A stretch of 64,000 nt of DNA. Origin: Datnioides undecimradiatus. Its lineage: Eukaryota; Chordata; Actinopteri; Lobotiformes; Datnioididae. Made by a program: the position numbers and the translations under genes. The DNA is taken from assembly GCA_008933995.1 (NCBI GenBank), contig WARS01003150.1, positions 360,246 through 424,245 on the forward strand, written 5' to 3'. The notes beneath the pieces are model-generated. The model made no database searches. It had not been told where the DNA came from and saw nothing but the letters and a program-made list of their open reading frames with translations. Of this stretch, positions 1-13,700 are shown one piece after another. Position 1 is the stretch's first letter; the number at the start of each line of letters is the position of its first letter.

Positions 1-3000
1 AGAAAGCAGCAAGATTTATGAAACGATACAAAGGTGTAAAGAGCATCGCAAACAAGCTGACTCTGCTGGTAAATTCTGTTTTCAGATCAGTTATTGATAC
101 GTGGACTGTCAGCGAGGTGCAAGCTTCACATGAGCGTACAGTATCTGATGTATTGCTCCTCCAGCTGCACATTTGAATAAATACAAGAATGAATAAAGCA
201 ATGATTTGTATGAACGCAGCTTGTTTTCTATAACTTTACAATGAGTGGGTGGGATATGAATTAATCCGGAGCTGCACCAGCTTTCAAGATTCATTTGCAA
301 CTGATTGAACTTGCGATTGTGAAAGTCTTTTGCAGGTTTTGAGTAATTTAGAGTCGCCCTTTTTAACGCAGCACGCAGCAAATGGTCAGACATGACATTT
401 GTAAAGTTTAAATTTAAGATTTTAAATTTTTGATCTCTCCTCCGACAGTTTGTGTCTCACTTCTGTCTCCTGACACGCTCGTGAAGTTTGATCAGTGCAG
501 TCCTCTCATATCCATATCCCCTTTTCAGTATTTGAGCAGTTAATTACCAGTTAACGAGAGGAAAATGTGTTTTTCTCATTTAACACTTTTCTGCTTAATC
601 GACATTGTAAACAGCTTAATGTAAAGAACAAATAATGTTGTTTTTTTGTATTTATTATACCTTTTTAATTTCATGATGCTCCCATTTACACCTAAATAAA
701 TGAACTTCAGGTAGATGATGATGACTCCAGAACACACACGCGTGTACTTTCAGGTCGCGACCTTCAGTCCCTGTTGGATGAGCTCGGTGCCCCCTTGGTT
801 GGAATCCTCCAGGACAGAGCGCCGGGAGATTTACAGCATGTACACAATGTCCTATCATCAAATGCCTCCGCATCCACCTCAGAGTCACGAGTAAAAAGCT
901 GATCTGAATAAGGAGCGGGACTTCCTCGGCTATGCTCTGATGGAGCATCTGTCTAAATTGTTTATCGGCCTTATTTCCCCATTTCTCAGGGGGGGAGAAG
1001 AGCAGATTCTGCAAAGGGAAATTAATGGGAAAGGAACTTTTTACTGTGGATTGCGTCCCCCTGTAAATGAAAAATGACAGTAATATGCTTTCATTCAATA
1101 ATAGAAGAGAATTCAGTAAAGTAGTTTGGGGTGATATACTGGAAGAGGCATCGGGCGTGTTCACACTGGAACGTGTGTTCAGCGCGTATGTGTGTGAGCG
1201 TTAACGGGAGCAATTGTCTTCAAGCCGAGAACCTCCGGAGCTAAATAACACACGGTGTGAGCTCAACGCGCGCCGTGCCAAATTGCTGTCTGCTCAAGAA
1301 TAGCAGAGAAATCCTTGCATGAGCCAACAGACACCATGCATTATGTTGTAGGACAAGACGTGTGACCAACATCTGAATTCCATCTGAATTTTAATGAAGT
1401 GAAGCTAATAGTTTTTACACTCCAGCAACATCTCAAGGTGCAGCCGCATCCTGCAGCACACAAACACCCAGAAACAATGTCCACACGGACTTGTTTAGTC
1501 TGGTAGGAGCTGACTCTGCATGAAGACATATTTATTTTTTGTGATTGTTTATTTGTAGGCATATTTTTGCCTTTATTAGACACTGACAGGAGAAGAGGCA
1601 GAGAGCAAACAGGGGGAAAGAGAGGGCATTGACGTGCAGCGAAGGTCACCAGCTGGAACCAGAGATGGTTGCAACCACATGGCATTGGCGCAGCTACTGT
1701 TCAGCCACGAATGCACCCCTACAGGAAGTATTCTTAATTCTGTTTCCAACATAAATCCCCAAACTTTAACATTTAAACCCCTTTTTTCAACTATTTGCCC
1801 TTTTCACACGCTGTAATATGCAATAAATCAAATGAGTTTAGGACTGTTTGGCTTCACAGGGTTGGTTCAGTATCTCAGTTTGATATATCCCAATTGTATT
1901 TGTGCAGAGTTGCCTCAAAATCTGATTTTGCACTAATGAAAAGTCCATTACAGACGCTCTCACGGTTTCACTGGAGGTGTGGCAGGACTTAAGACCTGTC
2001 TGATTGACCCCAAACATAACAATTAATGATACCACCATGCACGAACACATATTTGTTGGTGCATAGCTCGTGTAACATATAACATTTAACACATAAGAAA
2101 TTACCTTTATTTACATATTGTTGCAAGCCCAAAAATGAATGTAGCCCTTGATGAAGACACTGCTGACTGAAACAGGACTGAAGCAAAGGTGATGCCGCGT
2201 GGAACAAAGCGCAGCAGCCTCAGTGGCAGTCAGTGCGTTTGCAGTGGAAGCCTGCCTACATAAGGCTGCACAAGAACCGCCAAAGTCCATGCAGACAGCG
2301 GCGCAGTGCATTCCTCAACGGCAAGGCAGGTGAGAAGAGGCTGACGGACACGACAAGAGAAGCAGCTCCCCGATGCTACCGCGCGCTTCCTCACTTCCTT
2401 CCATCTTTTCCGACTCCTTTCCTCACCCTGAACACCTTCCCCTCCTTTCTCTGACCTCCCTCCTTCCGTCCTGTCTCTGTTCCTGCTACACAAGGGCTTT
2501 CAGTAAAAATATATTGATTTCTGTCTCTCTCTCCTCTGTCCTCTCTTGCCACCACCCCCCAGCCTCCCCCCTCCACACACACACACATACACACGCGTCT
2601 CTCTCCACACCTCCTCAGAGAAGAAGAAAAAGCGAGCAGCAACACTTCATCCAGCGTGTCATAAATAAAGGGCTGGTAGATATTCAATCGACTGATAAAC
2701 TGACATCCTGTATCAGCCAAAGTGAAAGTCAATGGAAGAGCAGCCGGGAGGTCTCCCACACAGACTGCTAGACACACACACACACAAATACACAGACAAC
2801 ATACACACAAATTCACAGATACAGAAGCGTTCTAACATGTCTACAGAGGACAAATACGTTGATCGGTGGAAGTAATAGTTCCAGCAGAGCCTGCTGACCC
2901 CGTACCGTGCTCTCCGTTGTAAAGAACATGAATCATTACAGCGGTATGGTCGGAGTCCATTTTGATAATGTATTGTAGATATAAAGTCCCTCCAGATTCC

Positions 3001-3105
3001 ATCAATGATCAGATTATATATCCAAACCGCTGTGTGCAGCGAGCCAAGGGAAAGCTTCCAGCAGAGCAGTAAACACCCAGAGATGCCAGGAAGTTCAGGA
3101 TGAAG
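1..3105. other. Non-coding stretch, no gene supported
   Basis: Open frames here lack codon bias and recognisable motifs on either strand. The region 2370-2640 is a pyrimidine-rich stretch (CCTCC/TCTCTC) with a short CA tract. I see no exon, RNA gene or clear transposon. Confidence 0.6.
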
Positions 3106-3418
3106 AAATGGTGGCTCGTTGGTTAGCACTTGGTATCACAGCAAGAAGGTCCCAGGTTCGGTTCCCAACCGGGTCCTTTCTGTGTTGGGTTTACATGTTC
3201 TCTCTGTATCCATGTGGGCTCCCCGTGGCCACTCTGGCTTCCTCCCACCACCCAAAAACATGCATGATCGGTGAACTGGGAACTCTGAATCGACCGTAGG
3301 AGTGAATGTGAGTGTGAATGAGTTTGTTTGTCTACATGTGTCAGCAACTGGTGACCCGTCCTGGGTGCACCCTGCCCAGTGTCTGCTGGGATAGGCTGCT
3401 GCAACCCTGTGACCCTTT
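3106..3418 (+). mobile_element. tRNA-derived SINE-like teleost interspersed repeat
   Basis: The first part has an A-box-like TGGCTCGTTGG (3112-3122) and a B-box-like GGTTCGGTTCC (3155-3165), the layout of a tRNA-type internal RNA polymerase III promoter. The body has the familiar teleost wording GTTTACATGTTCTCTCTGT, GGCTTCCTCCCACCACCC, GAATGTGAGTGTGAATGAG and GCTGGGATAGGCTGCTGCA. It is nearly full length with scattered point changes. I recognise the repeat but not its database name. Confidence 0.75.
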
Positions 3419-4995
3419 ACCTTCATCCTTTTGTTAAAAGTTAGACTCATTCACATTCCTGTTTCACTCTTTGTGATTCACGGGCAAATGCCAGGCTTAA
3501 ACTGAGTCACACTTTACAGATGTGCTATGATATAATATTATATTACATACCACATAAGCAATTTATGAGTGGGTGAATCCATTCCAACCACGTCTCTGTC
3601 ACTGCAGCTAATGGCACGATGGCTTGTAGCAGATAGCTAGCTGACCGGCTTCATTGTAAAACTGATTTCCATGGAACTCCGTTAGACATAAATGTCCTGC
3701 TGTAGGCGCCTGCCTCCACTGCTGTGTAAAGGGTTCCAGAGTCAGAACAAGGTTCTTAACCCGTCCTATCAGTGTGGTCTCAAGGGATGGTGTATATTTA
3801 GCTCGCCACGGTTAAGGACATTTCAGGTGTATTTAAACCTTTTCACAGCTCGGTTTTAGTTTTTGAGGGAATGGTGACCATCGGATCAGGTGACCATTGT
3901 TCGTCGTTAATGTCTGGTGACCTTTATTGTTCAGATGATAATAATGAACATAGATATGTACGTGACGTAAGTTAAAAACATTACGTTAGTGGACTTAAAG
4001 AAGAAGTTGAGTTGACTTTTGGTTTGACATGATCCAGCGGTCTCCTGGGTGAAGGTTCTGACTCTGTTTGACCGATCCGATCCCAAACCTCCTGTAATAA
4101 AGTAGATTCAGGATACGTTGCGGCATCCGTTTCCCCTGCAGCTTCCTGTGTCAGTCCTCACTCTGACTGGAGAAGCTGGGAGGGAAATAGCTGTTTTAGT
4201 GGATTATAACAGGAATGGTGTGCTCACTAAACATCAGCAGAAGTGTGTACCTCTCCTCCTCTCCTCTCCTCCCCACTCCACTCCTCCTTCCCTCCTCTTC
4301 AGGGGTGGATGGTGTTGATCTGAGGAGTCTAGTCTATCTCGCCAAGCTAGCTTATTATCTCCCCCAGCGCTCTCTTATCTGAATGGATGTGATGTCAGCC
4401 TCCTCTATCTATCATTCTCTGTCTGTCTCCAGGCCAAGCGTGCCGTGTGTGAGCGTGTGAACCAGCTTGTGTGTGGCAAGTTTGGGATTCCTCATGCATG
4501 ATGATGCGCAGGATATTTCCCCTGACTCACCTGTGTCTCACCTGTCTCCTTGTTGTTTATCTAACGCTGGGGGTCTTTCTCTGTCTCTTCCCGTCCTGCT
4601 TTGTGTTTACCTCCCGTCCAGCGCTTTATCGGTGTGTCTCCCTCGGTCTGCTCATTCACTGCCAAGATCAGCCGTCATTATCTGTCAGGTGCTAAAACAA
4701 ATAAGATAAACTGTAAGGTACTTCATTTTTACGGCACCATATAAATTCTCAATCAAGACACATATTTCAGTCTCTGACAGAGCCGGAGGAAATCATGTTT
4801 GATAGGTTGTGTAATTTCCTGTGGTGTTTCCGACGAACTCACGCTCACAACAATGGAACTCTTAATTATTCTAGTTAATGTGTTTTTACTTACCAGTTAC
4901 ATTCATTAACCTCAATTAGCCTCAGAAAGTGGCATAGAACCACTGCTGGCACTTATTCCTCCCGACATGGAAGTGTTTTCTACATTTGTGTACGT

Positions 4996-4998
<3 letters not shown>

Positions 4999-5041
<43 letters not shown>

Positions 5042-5050
5042 ACGCGTGCG
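4999..5050. repeat. (TG)n microsatellite running into CGCACGCGTGCG
   Basis: 52 bases of unbroken alternating pyrimidine-purine: 20 TG units followed by CGCACGCGTGCG. Confidence 0.95.
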
Positions 5051-5308
5051 AGCATGCAGCAGTAATGGAATGATAATTGGAGCTGGGAATAATTAATCAG
5101 TCATTACTGTGTACAATCAGAATAAATGTGTTGTTAACATGGATGTGACACTGTGAGTGAGCGAGCGCACATACCCAACGAGTGCACGTGCGCGTGCACG
5201 CACACACACACAAACAGGCACACACTTAAATACGACACATGTGGAGAGGGTCTCTGTCAGTGTCTCATTCAGTAGGGATGCAGCAGGACAAATGAATGTT
5301 TAGAGACT

Positions 5309-5333
5309 GGTGTGTGTGTGTGTGGGGGTGTGT

Positions 5334-5364
<31 letters not shown>
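5309..5364. repeat. (TG)n microsatellite, interrupted
   Basis: TG units broken by a short GGGG run and one TATG. Confidence 0.95.
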
Positions 5365-6351
5365 AGGCTCCACAGTTAAAATGATAATTTCACTAAAGTA
5401 AAAAAACAACATTTCATTTATTTTGTGTGTGTACATCATAAAACAGTATGCATAATGTCACAAAAACAAAGTATGTCACCTGTGGTCCTGGAAGGAGCAT
5501 TCCAAAGATTCCAAATAACTGCTGTAAACATGTTTATTTATGCTGTAGAGTGTGCACTTTAGCAGAAGGGACGTGAGCCTATCAAAAACCACGTCAGATG
5601 AACTCTTCCCAGGGATGGTTTCTGTCATTCCAGCTCTGAATTATGCAGATGTTTGTTCATATGTTCATATGTTTTAAGGAGTTATCTGATGCTATTCAAA
5701 CCAGGTCCGGTGTCATGATTGACAGCCTGTTTGTGCGCACGTTTGTGTCGGGCGGACGTGTGGGTGGGATGGCGATACCGTGGCTTCCCACCCTGATCGC
5801 TACCGCACAGATTTGTCTCCAGATGACATCACCAGAGCAAGATGACATCACCTGTATCTGGGATGTTTGAGCCTCATTATGGTACAGTGGGAGGATGTGG
5901 AGATGTGGTGTCCATCTTTATATACAGTCTGTGACCCATAGCTCCCACTCCACCTTTACCTACCTTACAGTAGCTGATGTGGGTACACTGCAGATAAACG
6001 GGGAGACAATGAAGAGATCTTATAAAGAGTGAGAAGAGTTTTTAAGATTTAATGCGTAGATGATTTGAGGAAAGAAGATCCTCAATTAATATTAAAGATG
6101 GCTCTGATTTTTCTATGATTAAACTAAATGAGATCCACTTTAATAACACCACCAACTGTCCGTGAAGCAGCTGAGATGGGTAGTTCTGTTCTCCTCACCT
6201 CTGCAATGCGTCCATGTTGGCCAGAAGCAGAAACCTACCCTAAATACAGCGCGCCACTGTGCCATCCCATCATGTGAGTGGATCGCCATGGTTACAGTGG
6301 ATGGACTGGATGGCAGGTTAAATGTGTGAGATCCCCCCCAACGCACACACT

Positions 6352-6378
6352 GCACACACACACACACACACACACACA
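6352..6378. repeat. (CA)n microsatellite
   Basis: Uninterrupted CA units following a diverged CACACTG stretch. Confidence 0.95.
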
Positions 6379-7235
6379 TACATACCTCCTCCTCCTCTAA
6401 CCCTTTCCTCCCCCACTGCTCTGATTGGCCTGGTTTAAACTGCTGGATGCATCCTAAAGAGGAGGGAAGTCCCAGCGGGCCGGCAGATAATGAATGCCCT
6501 CTATCTATCCTGGAGAGCGAGCGCCACAGAGAGACAGGCAGTAAGAGAGAGACTATACAGTTCTCTCTTTTTCACATAATGTGGCGTTATGGAAAGATGC
6601 CCCCCCACACACACACCCATCTCTCTTTCTCCTTTGTTTCTGCTCCCTGTCTCGCTACCCCTTCCCCCATCACCACCCTCTGTATTTCAAGCTTATCCAC
6701 ACACATTTTCGTACATATGGGGCTGAACTCACTGACCGTCTGCTGCACTAGTCCTGACATCCATCTATATATCCAGGCTGTGACCTTCAGACGGTTCAGA
6801 GCCCCAGCCGCTCAGCACCTCCACCACGCGTGCAGCAACGGGAAAGGGACGCAGGGGAAATCAGGAATGGCAGGTGTCACCTCTCCTCGTGATCGATAGG
6901 CATTAAAATCATGCAGCAATCATGTATGGTAAGAAAGGATATTGGTGGTAGAAGGTAGACGGGTAGATATGATGATATGATGGTTGAAGCAGGGATGGCA
7001 GTGATAGTGTGGGTACCTGCAAAGACTCTGGTCTCACTCTGGTTTTCGTGTTCCTCCCTGGAGTCATGTATCCAGCAAAGGATGCACAAAAATTGTACTA
7101 CAGAAGAGGACAGAAGTAAAACATTTAATTTTGAGTATTTTTCAATGTGGGCCTGACTTTGCAACCACCACCTCCATTGAGCTTTTGGGAATTTGTACTG
7201 TGCTGCTGTGTGCTCTCTGTCTGACGCTCTTTTCA

Positions 7236-7330
7236 ATTCAGAACGCCACTCACCTAGAGCCAGGCTCTGCTCAAGGTTTCTACCCGTTAAAAGGAATTTT
7301 GTTCTTGCCACTGTGCGTTGGGAAACGTAA
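7236..7330 (+). repeat. Fragment of a teleost LINE/SINE 3' end family
   Basis: Contains CAGGCTCTGCTCAAGGTTTC and TACCCGTTAAAAGGAATTTT followed by TTGCCACTGTG. This is a diverged copy of a widespread teleost repeat in which AGGTTTCTTCCTGTTAAAAG precedes a short tail. The copy is truncated before the usual ATATAAATAAA end. Confidence 0.5.
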
Positions 7331-9194
7331 CGAAACGAAACAAAACGAACAAACGAACACTCCAACAAATCTGCATGTTCAGCAGAAGTTGAAAATTTTA
7401 CAAAAGTTACAAATAGATTTCAGTCTTGCATAAACCCTTGTTAGTCCAACCAAAAGTAAGCTTACGTTAGCCCCCTGGGTAAGCTGCTCTAGCTAACTGT
7501 GCGCAGTTCAATCAAAATGTGATGTGACTACACTTAGAAGAAGCAAAAAACTATCCCCGTTTTAAAATCAAGAAGAATCCTTTTCAGAGTAGTCACCTTG
7601 TGCAGCGATACACAGTGTTACTGCCATGCTTAGCTCTCTCCCTGGAAGCCTCATTAAAGCACCATCTGCAGTGTGTGCTGAAGGTCCTCTTAGCCTTCTC
7701 CACCTTCTGAAAACGATGTCCCCTCAGCTTCAGTTTCATTTTGGAGAAAAGGAAGAAGTCATGAAGTTGGACTGTGTTGGTACAGCCAAAACATTGCCAT
7801 ACTAAACCATACAACAAAACTGCAGTTTGGACTCGTAACTGTTGATTCTCCACATGAAGCTTGGGTTTGTCTCAAGTTTTGGAGTTTGCTCTCCGATGAA
7901 GTTTGAGCTCCATGGTGACAATGCACAAGTGGCCACGGGCAGGATCTAACCCCGGTCCCTCTGGCTACTCTCAACACTCATAGCTCATATGACACACTGC
8001 GTACAGAAAGATTGATATTAAAGCAGATGAGTTATAGTATCTATGTTTCGTTTTCTGTTTTAATACAGAAAAAGGGCATTTGAAATCATTCCGAGTCTCT
8101 GCAGTGCAGGAGGTGAGTGAAAAGTTCTTATTAATAGTCCAAATGGTTACAATTGTAAGTGAGTGCCTGGTTTAAAAAAAACCCAAAAACCTATTTTCAT
8201 TACACAATGAACAGAATACACAATTCATGACACAGAGGAACGTTGCACACTACGTCAGACATAGTTTTTGTACATTGTTGGAATCTGCATCACAACATGA
8301 AGTGCCACCACAGCAGCAGCAGCAATCCTCTCACAGGTGAGGAGAAACCAAATGGTCACAAACAGGGAGACTTTCACAAGCTGTTACTGGTGCGGCAGAA
8401 TCGCTTCCAGGTCTGCTTTATGATGTCAGGAGCACAGTCTGATACTTAACTAAAAGCGCTGGAAGCAGACATCAAGACAGCTGGCAGTACTGGAGACACA
8501 CACACACACACACACAGAGAGCTACATGGCACGGCGCTTCAGGGAAACATCATCTTTTTTAAAAAATACTCATGTCTTTCCTCCAGCTCAAATTTCATTC
8601 ATAAATACAGAGTTAAACTCTCCTCAGACACTGTGCTACGGGCAGACCCTGGGGGGGCAGGGTCCCTCATCTGGATGCTGTAAAAGCAAAGGGGCTTTAT
8701 AGGTTTTAAGACCCTCCACCATGTAGGGCTTTTCAACGGGCAGTCCGCCTCAGCTGTGCCACACTATATAAACTGTGACAACACGTTTCCACTGTGGCCT
8801 CACAGCAGGGGACAGCCATGCCAAGCTGTGCCGCTGTGGTCCTGTTTAGTTGCGGGGCTGACCCCGGCCGACCTGTGATGGTCTCCCTTCCTTAGCTGCG
8901 TCCTCAGTGGATAAACTTGTGTGTTGAAGCGTGGAGTGAGAGAGAGGGAGGCAGGAGAACTACTTGGTGGTTGTTCATGGCTATTTAGCAGAGAAAGTAC
9001 AGAAATTAAGTGAGGCAAACTACAGAAGTGCACTCAAATCTCCACCAGATGTGTCTGACCGCCATGTTTGTTGTCCCTTGTGAATGCCCTGTAAACAAGG
9101 GAGTGATCGAGATGCTCTGGCTTTAGCTTTACAGGAGCTGTCATGTTGTCCATACTGTGATCTATGGGGTAAACCATGGAATCATGCTTTTATC

Positions 9195-9222
<28 letters not shown>
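9195..9222. repeat. (TG)14 microsatellite
   Basis: Perfect TG units followed by CGTGTTTG. A second tract of similar length lies at about 9739-9760. Confidence 0.95.
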
Positions 9223-9228
<6 letters not shown>

Positions 9229-10717
9229 TGAAAGAGAAAGAGAATGAGTGTGTAACAACAGCTCAAGTGCAGATAAACACACACACTGGTGCAAAGGCCT
9301 GTTGGTCATTTTTAAACATCCCGGCTGATATTCAGAGCTGCACGCTTGTTTCCTTTCACTCACGCTCCTCATCCAGTCGGAACATTCAGACCAGTAACTG
9401 TCGCACATCTTGCTCCTCAACAAACACAAAGCCAAGAGCACAATATCACCAAAAGACCCACTCCTTCGTTGCAGCACGGATGACCGATTGGTAAAAAAGT
9501 GAGGTATGACGATAAATCAACTTTGAAATATAATAATGATGATGAATGGCTTCTTTGAGGAAAAGAGATATGGCTGACCTGTCTTTCCACTTTGTGCATG
9601 GTGGAGCAGGAAACTAGGGAGGGCTGGAAATGTGCAGGAGCAGTACTCCTGGTAAAAGCTATAAAATAAAGTACTTAGATGGATAGTTAGGGCAGGTAGT
9701 GTATGTGCCCTGTGTGTGTGTGAGAGAGGTGGAACTTTGTGTGTGTGTGTGTGTGTGTGCGTGTGAGTGATTGCATGTGGAGTGTAGACTGAACGACTTG
9801 ATGAAGCGGTAAATTTCACTTCTCCTTCTTGCGTGTATGTTTCCCTGAGCAACCCCCCCCCCCCCCGTCCTAAACACACACACAAACACACACTCGTTGT
9901 CATACCTTACTAGCCGCTCTGCTCCAGCTTGACCCTCCTTCACACTTGAACTGCTCTGCTGCGGAGAAAGAACCTACAGCACTCATTCAAACATACGCAA
10001 ACACCCAGCACGGCCCTCAAACAGAAACACAACCGGCTGTGTGTTCCTGCCGTTTACTCAGCTGTGATGCATCTCTGCGCCTGCAGCTTTGATGCCCTCA
10101 GACACACTCGAGGTTTGCCCGGATCTTCGTCTGTCACCAACTTTGACACCCTCAAACACACAGACAAGAACAGACTGAGACAGTGAGAGCAAAAGAGATT
10201 AACAAAGAAGAGAGTTACCGTATTGGAACGGCAAGAAGATGGACGGAGGACGGATGTGGGGGGGAGATAGGGGGAAATAAACGGCGACGTGCAGGAAGAT
10301 GGAGAGCAGGGAAATAAAGAAGCAGAGGAGAAGAAAGTGAAAGTGAGAGGGAAAAGAGAAGGGGAGGAGGGGGCAGAGTGAGAGGAGTAGAAAGAGCGAG
10401 CTGATGTTTGCTGACAAGGGCAGAAGCGAGGCCTCCTCTGAGAGCAGCCTGATGCAGAAACAAATGAGGCGACAGGAGGGAGCAGACAGCTCCGTCACAC
10501 ACTCTGATGTGCACCAGTGTGCACGTGTGTGCGTGAGATGGTGTGTGTGTGCGCGTGTGTGTCTTTTCATAAGTGCGAAAACCCCCAGAGTGGTTGTCAC
10601 TGTTTCTGACACTCAACCAAAGGAAAACATCCACCTTCAAGAAAGCCACAACAACAGTAATGCTCATAGGTGCATTTAGCAAGGACAGAGAGGACAGAGG
10701 CGGGAGAGGGAAGGACT

Positions 10718-10752
10718 GAGGAGAGGAGAGGAGAGGAGAGGAGAGGAGAGAG
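10718..10752. repeat. (GAGAG)n pentanucleotide repeat in a purine tract
   Basis: Seven copies of GAGAG/GGAGA inside a nearly pure purine strand of about 250 bases (10685-10900). Confidence 0.9.
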
Positions 10753-13700
10753 AAGTTGAGAGGAGACTGAAGTGGGAAAAGATTGAGAAGCAGAGGAGAG
10801 GAAGAAGGAGAGGGGACTGAGGAAGGAAGAGGAGAGGATAAGTGAGGAAGGAGGAAAGGAGACAGGAGGAGAGAGCAGAAAAGAGGAAAAAAGAAAGTGC
10901 AAAGAGGGTTTTTCTGCTGCTGGTAAAGAGGATGTTAGTGGGGCACAGGGGAGAGTTGGCAGTGTCACGACGGCACACCAGCCTTTCAGTCAGGTTGCAA
11001 TAACACGCGCGTTCAAACCAACACACACACGGACCCCCTCCCCCGGCCCGGCAGAGTGGTATAAACTACGAGCATGTGTCCGCCGCGCTGGGCTTTTGAG
11101 GAGGCAGTTAGGAGAGTAATGGGCGCTCAGTCGCTCATGCAGCTTGTTACAGGACAGGCAGAGATATGAAGAGACAACTGAGGAAGGCGTCTGGAGAGGG
11201 AGAGAGCAAGTGACGTAGCTGTGTAATTATTAAGGATGCGAGTCTACGTGCAGCGTGTGAGAGATAACCACATTTTCGCACTCGAATACGTCTCAACCCT
11301 ACGGTGGCTGTCAAAGCCCAAAGCGCCGCAATTTAAGAAAAGACAAGCAAAGCAAAAAAGCATCCTCGCCGATGTAATAACACAGGAAACCGTACAAGGG
11401 AGGGAAAATGTGAGAGAATACGACCTGAGAGGAGATTCGATTCGTTTTAGCGAGGGTGGGCATCTTCCCAAGGACCTGTAAGTTAGACAGGTGGATGCAG
11501 ACGTCAGACGGACACGTGCCAACACACCAACACACAGCTGTGCTCCCAGCGCCCCGTCCTTCTAGTTCCCTCAGTTTGTTTTGAGTGGAGAGCAAAATGT
11601 GTGTTGATTAGCTTTATTCAACCTGACACACACACACACACACAAGTGGACTCGCAGACACATACGCCAAATAAGCACGAGGAGAAAGACAGGGTGCCTT
11701 GAAATTAGCGGCGGGAAGAGGGATCTAGACGCGCTTTTGGTTATAGCGTCATGATTTTAATGTTGATTGCACACTGTAATGGCTGTAATGTAATGACACA
11801 GCCGGCGACATCAGACTGACTTCCTACGAGGGGGAGGATCTCCTCCTCGGGCTCTCGTGTCTTTCATTACACACTAAATGAATAAATACACTCGTCCTTT
11901 CCCTTCTAATGTTTTCCTCCGCCCACCCACCGACCCCTGCTGTAGCTACACGCTTGCGCGACACAATACTCAAACTTCAAAATCACACGACAGCGAACAC
12001 AAGTCTTTCTCCTCTCCCAGCGTGCTGTGGATCGTCTCCTCACAGTGATCTGGAACCGAACGCATCGCGTCCCGCGTCGCTGCTGATCCACTTGTCTCTT
12101 GTCTCATTCACTGCATGTATGTGGAACTCCAAGCACACGTAGGCCCGTGGTGCTGCTTTTCACTGGGCTAACATGCACAGCCACCTCACTACTCCCGCTG
12201 AGGAAGATGAATATTTCAGCCTTCAGTGGTGACTGCCGGCTGCCTTTCCCTCACTATCTGCTGCTCCCACTCCCATTTCTCTTCTCTTGTCTGTTTAAGC
12301 AGCGCACCACATCTCCATGAGCACTAACTGACTGACTCCAGCTCCCCGTCCTGCTGTCTTTTATTCCCTCTGCCTTCTGCACCACCCCAGCGACTGCAAA
12401 CTCTTCGTCTTCCTCCTCCTCTACGTCGTCATTAGCAAAGTCGTCCCAAGCTTTTTCTTCCCCCTCTCTTTCTCCTCCTGCACCTTTTTTATCATCTCAC
12501 TAACTCTGATTTCCAGTCTGTAAACTTTTCTGTTATTAGTCTTTCCTGTGTCTCTTCCCTTTATCCCCTCCCCGCCTGTCTATACATCAGAGTGTCCCTG
12601 GTGTCTTGTGTTTCAGTTGAGTGAGCGATCAGTCTTCAGTGCCGCAAAGCTCCATTCAAGGCTGCCATCAGTGTGACAATTAGGCCTGTAAATAAAGATA
12701 ATGTGAGCCATCCGGGGTCCTTAACTGCTGCGCTGCAATTAACGGAGCTGATTGGTGGGCAAAGCCTCAACAAGGATGGTGGGAAATTAGCGAGACAGAC
12801 AGAGCGCTGGGCTAATCGGACCACCACGTCATCCTGGGAGGAGTAGAACTACAGCAATCCATCGTTAATGGTTATATGGTCTTGAGGACACAAGTGGCCA
12901 AGCTGAGTTTCCTTCACTTGGCTACTTTCCTCAGCCTGCTGCCACTGTGACCTGAACCTGGGTTATGTATTTTTTAATATCTCAGGTTTTAAGATATCCA
13001 TCTGTGTCGTCTGTCCAGTATAATAGAGGATAATAAAGTTAATTCATTTGTGGCCCTCAAAGCATTTAAAAACTATATCATGAGTTATTACACAGTTGGC
13101 AGAGCTTTTGTGTGCTGCTGAGAAGTCTGTGGCCAGTGCCAGCTCTCAAAGTAAGTCTGCTGAGCAATGCCAAGGCTTCCCACCGTGGCTTCTGTTTCCT
13201 GACACCTGTCCCACAGCAGCACTTGAGGAATCTGGCTGGCATCGCCGCGCAAATACACAGAGGGAGAGGTCCCATCTGCAAACCTGGCAACACATCTGAG
13301 GGGGAGCAGAATACAACTGAGAGGCCAGTTTCTCCATTGGCCCTTTGCAATCAGTGGATTCACTCCCAGGAATGATGTGAACTCAGACTCAAAGGAAGCC
13401 CAGCTAACCAATGGCATGTCACCCTGACAGGCCTGAACTTTGTAGGAACAAAGAACAGATATACAGTAAAGACAGAAAAGACAGAGACTTTATTTTAGAC
13501 TTTTAATATCCGATGTAGCTATTGTCTTGCTAGGTCTTCTCACTTTCCTTCACTGTGAAGACAGTCACACATAATTAGCCACAATTTTGTCACCTACCTT
13601 TAACATGAGTTTTGCCAGATCCATTGTTGTTTGTTGGTTAGTTTGAAGTGGGTCACAACACCTGATTAACTGCCTGAGTAAGCAGCTCTTGGGCAATCAG

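Noticed and set aside
655-1164. 169-codon minus-strand frame near the window start
   Set aside because: No recognisable domain or codon bias; flanks are ordinary AT-rich non-coding DNA.
3112-3165. A genuine tRNA gene
   Set aside because: A- and B-box-like motifs are present, but no acceptor stem or cloverleaf can be formed and the repeat body continues for 250 bases.
3108-3450. Short frames on both strands at 3.1-3.4 kb
   Set aside because: They lie within the tRNA-derived repeat and are translation artefacts of it.
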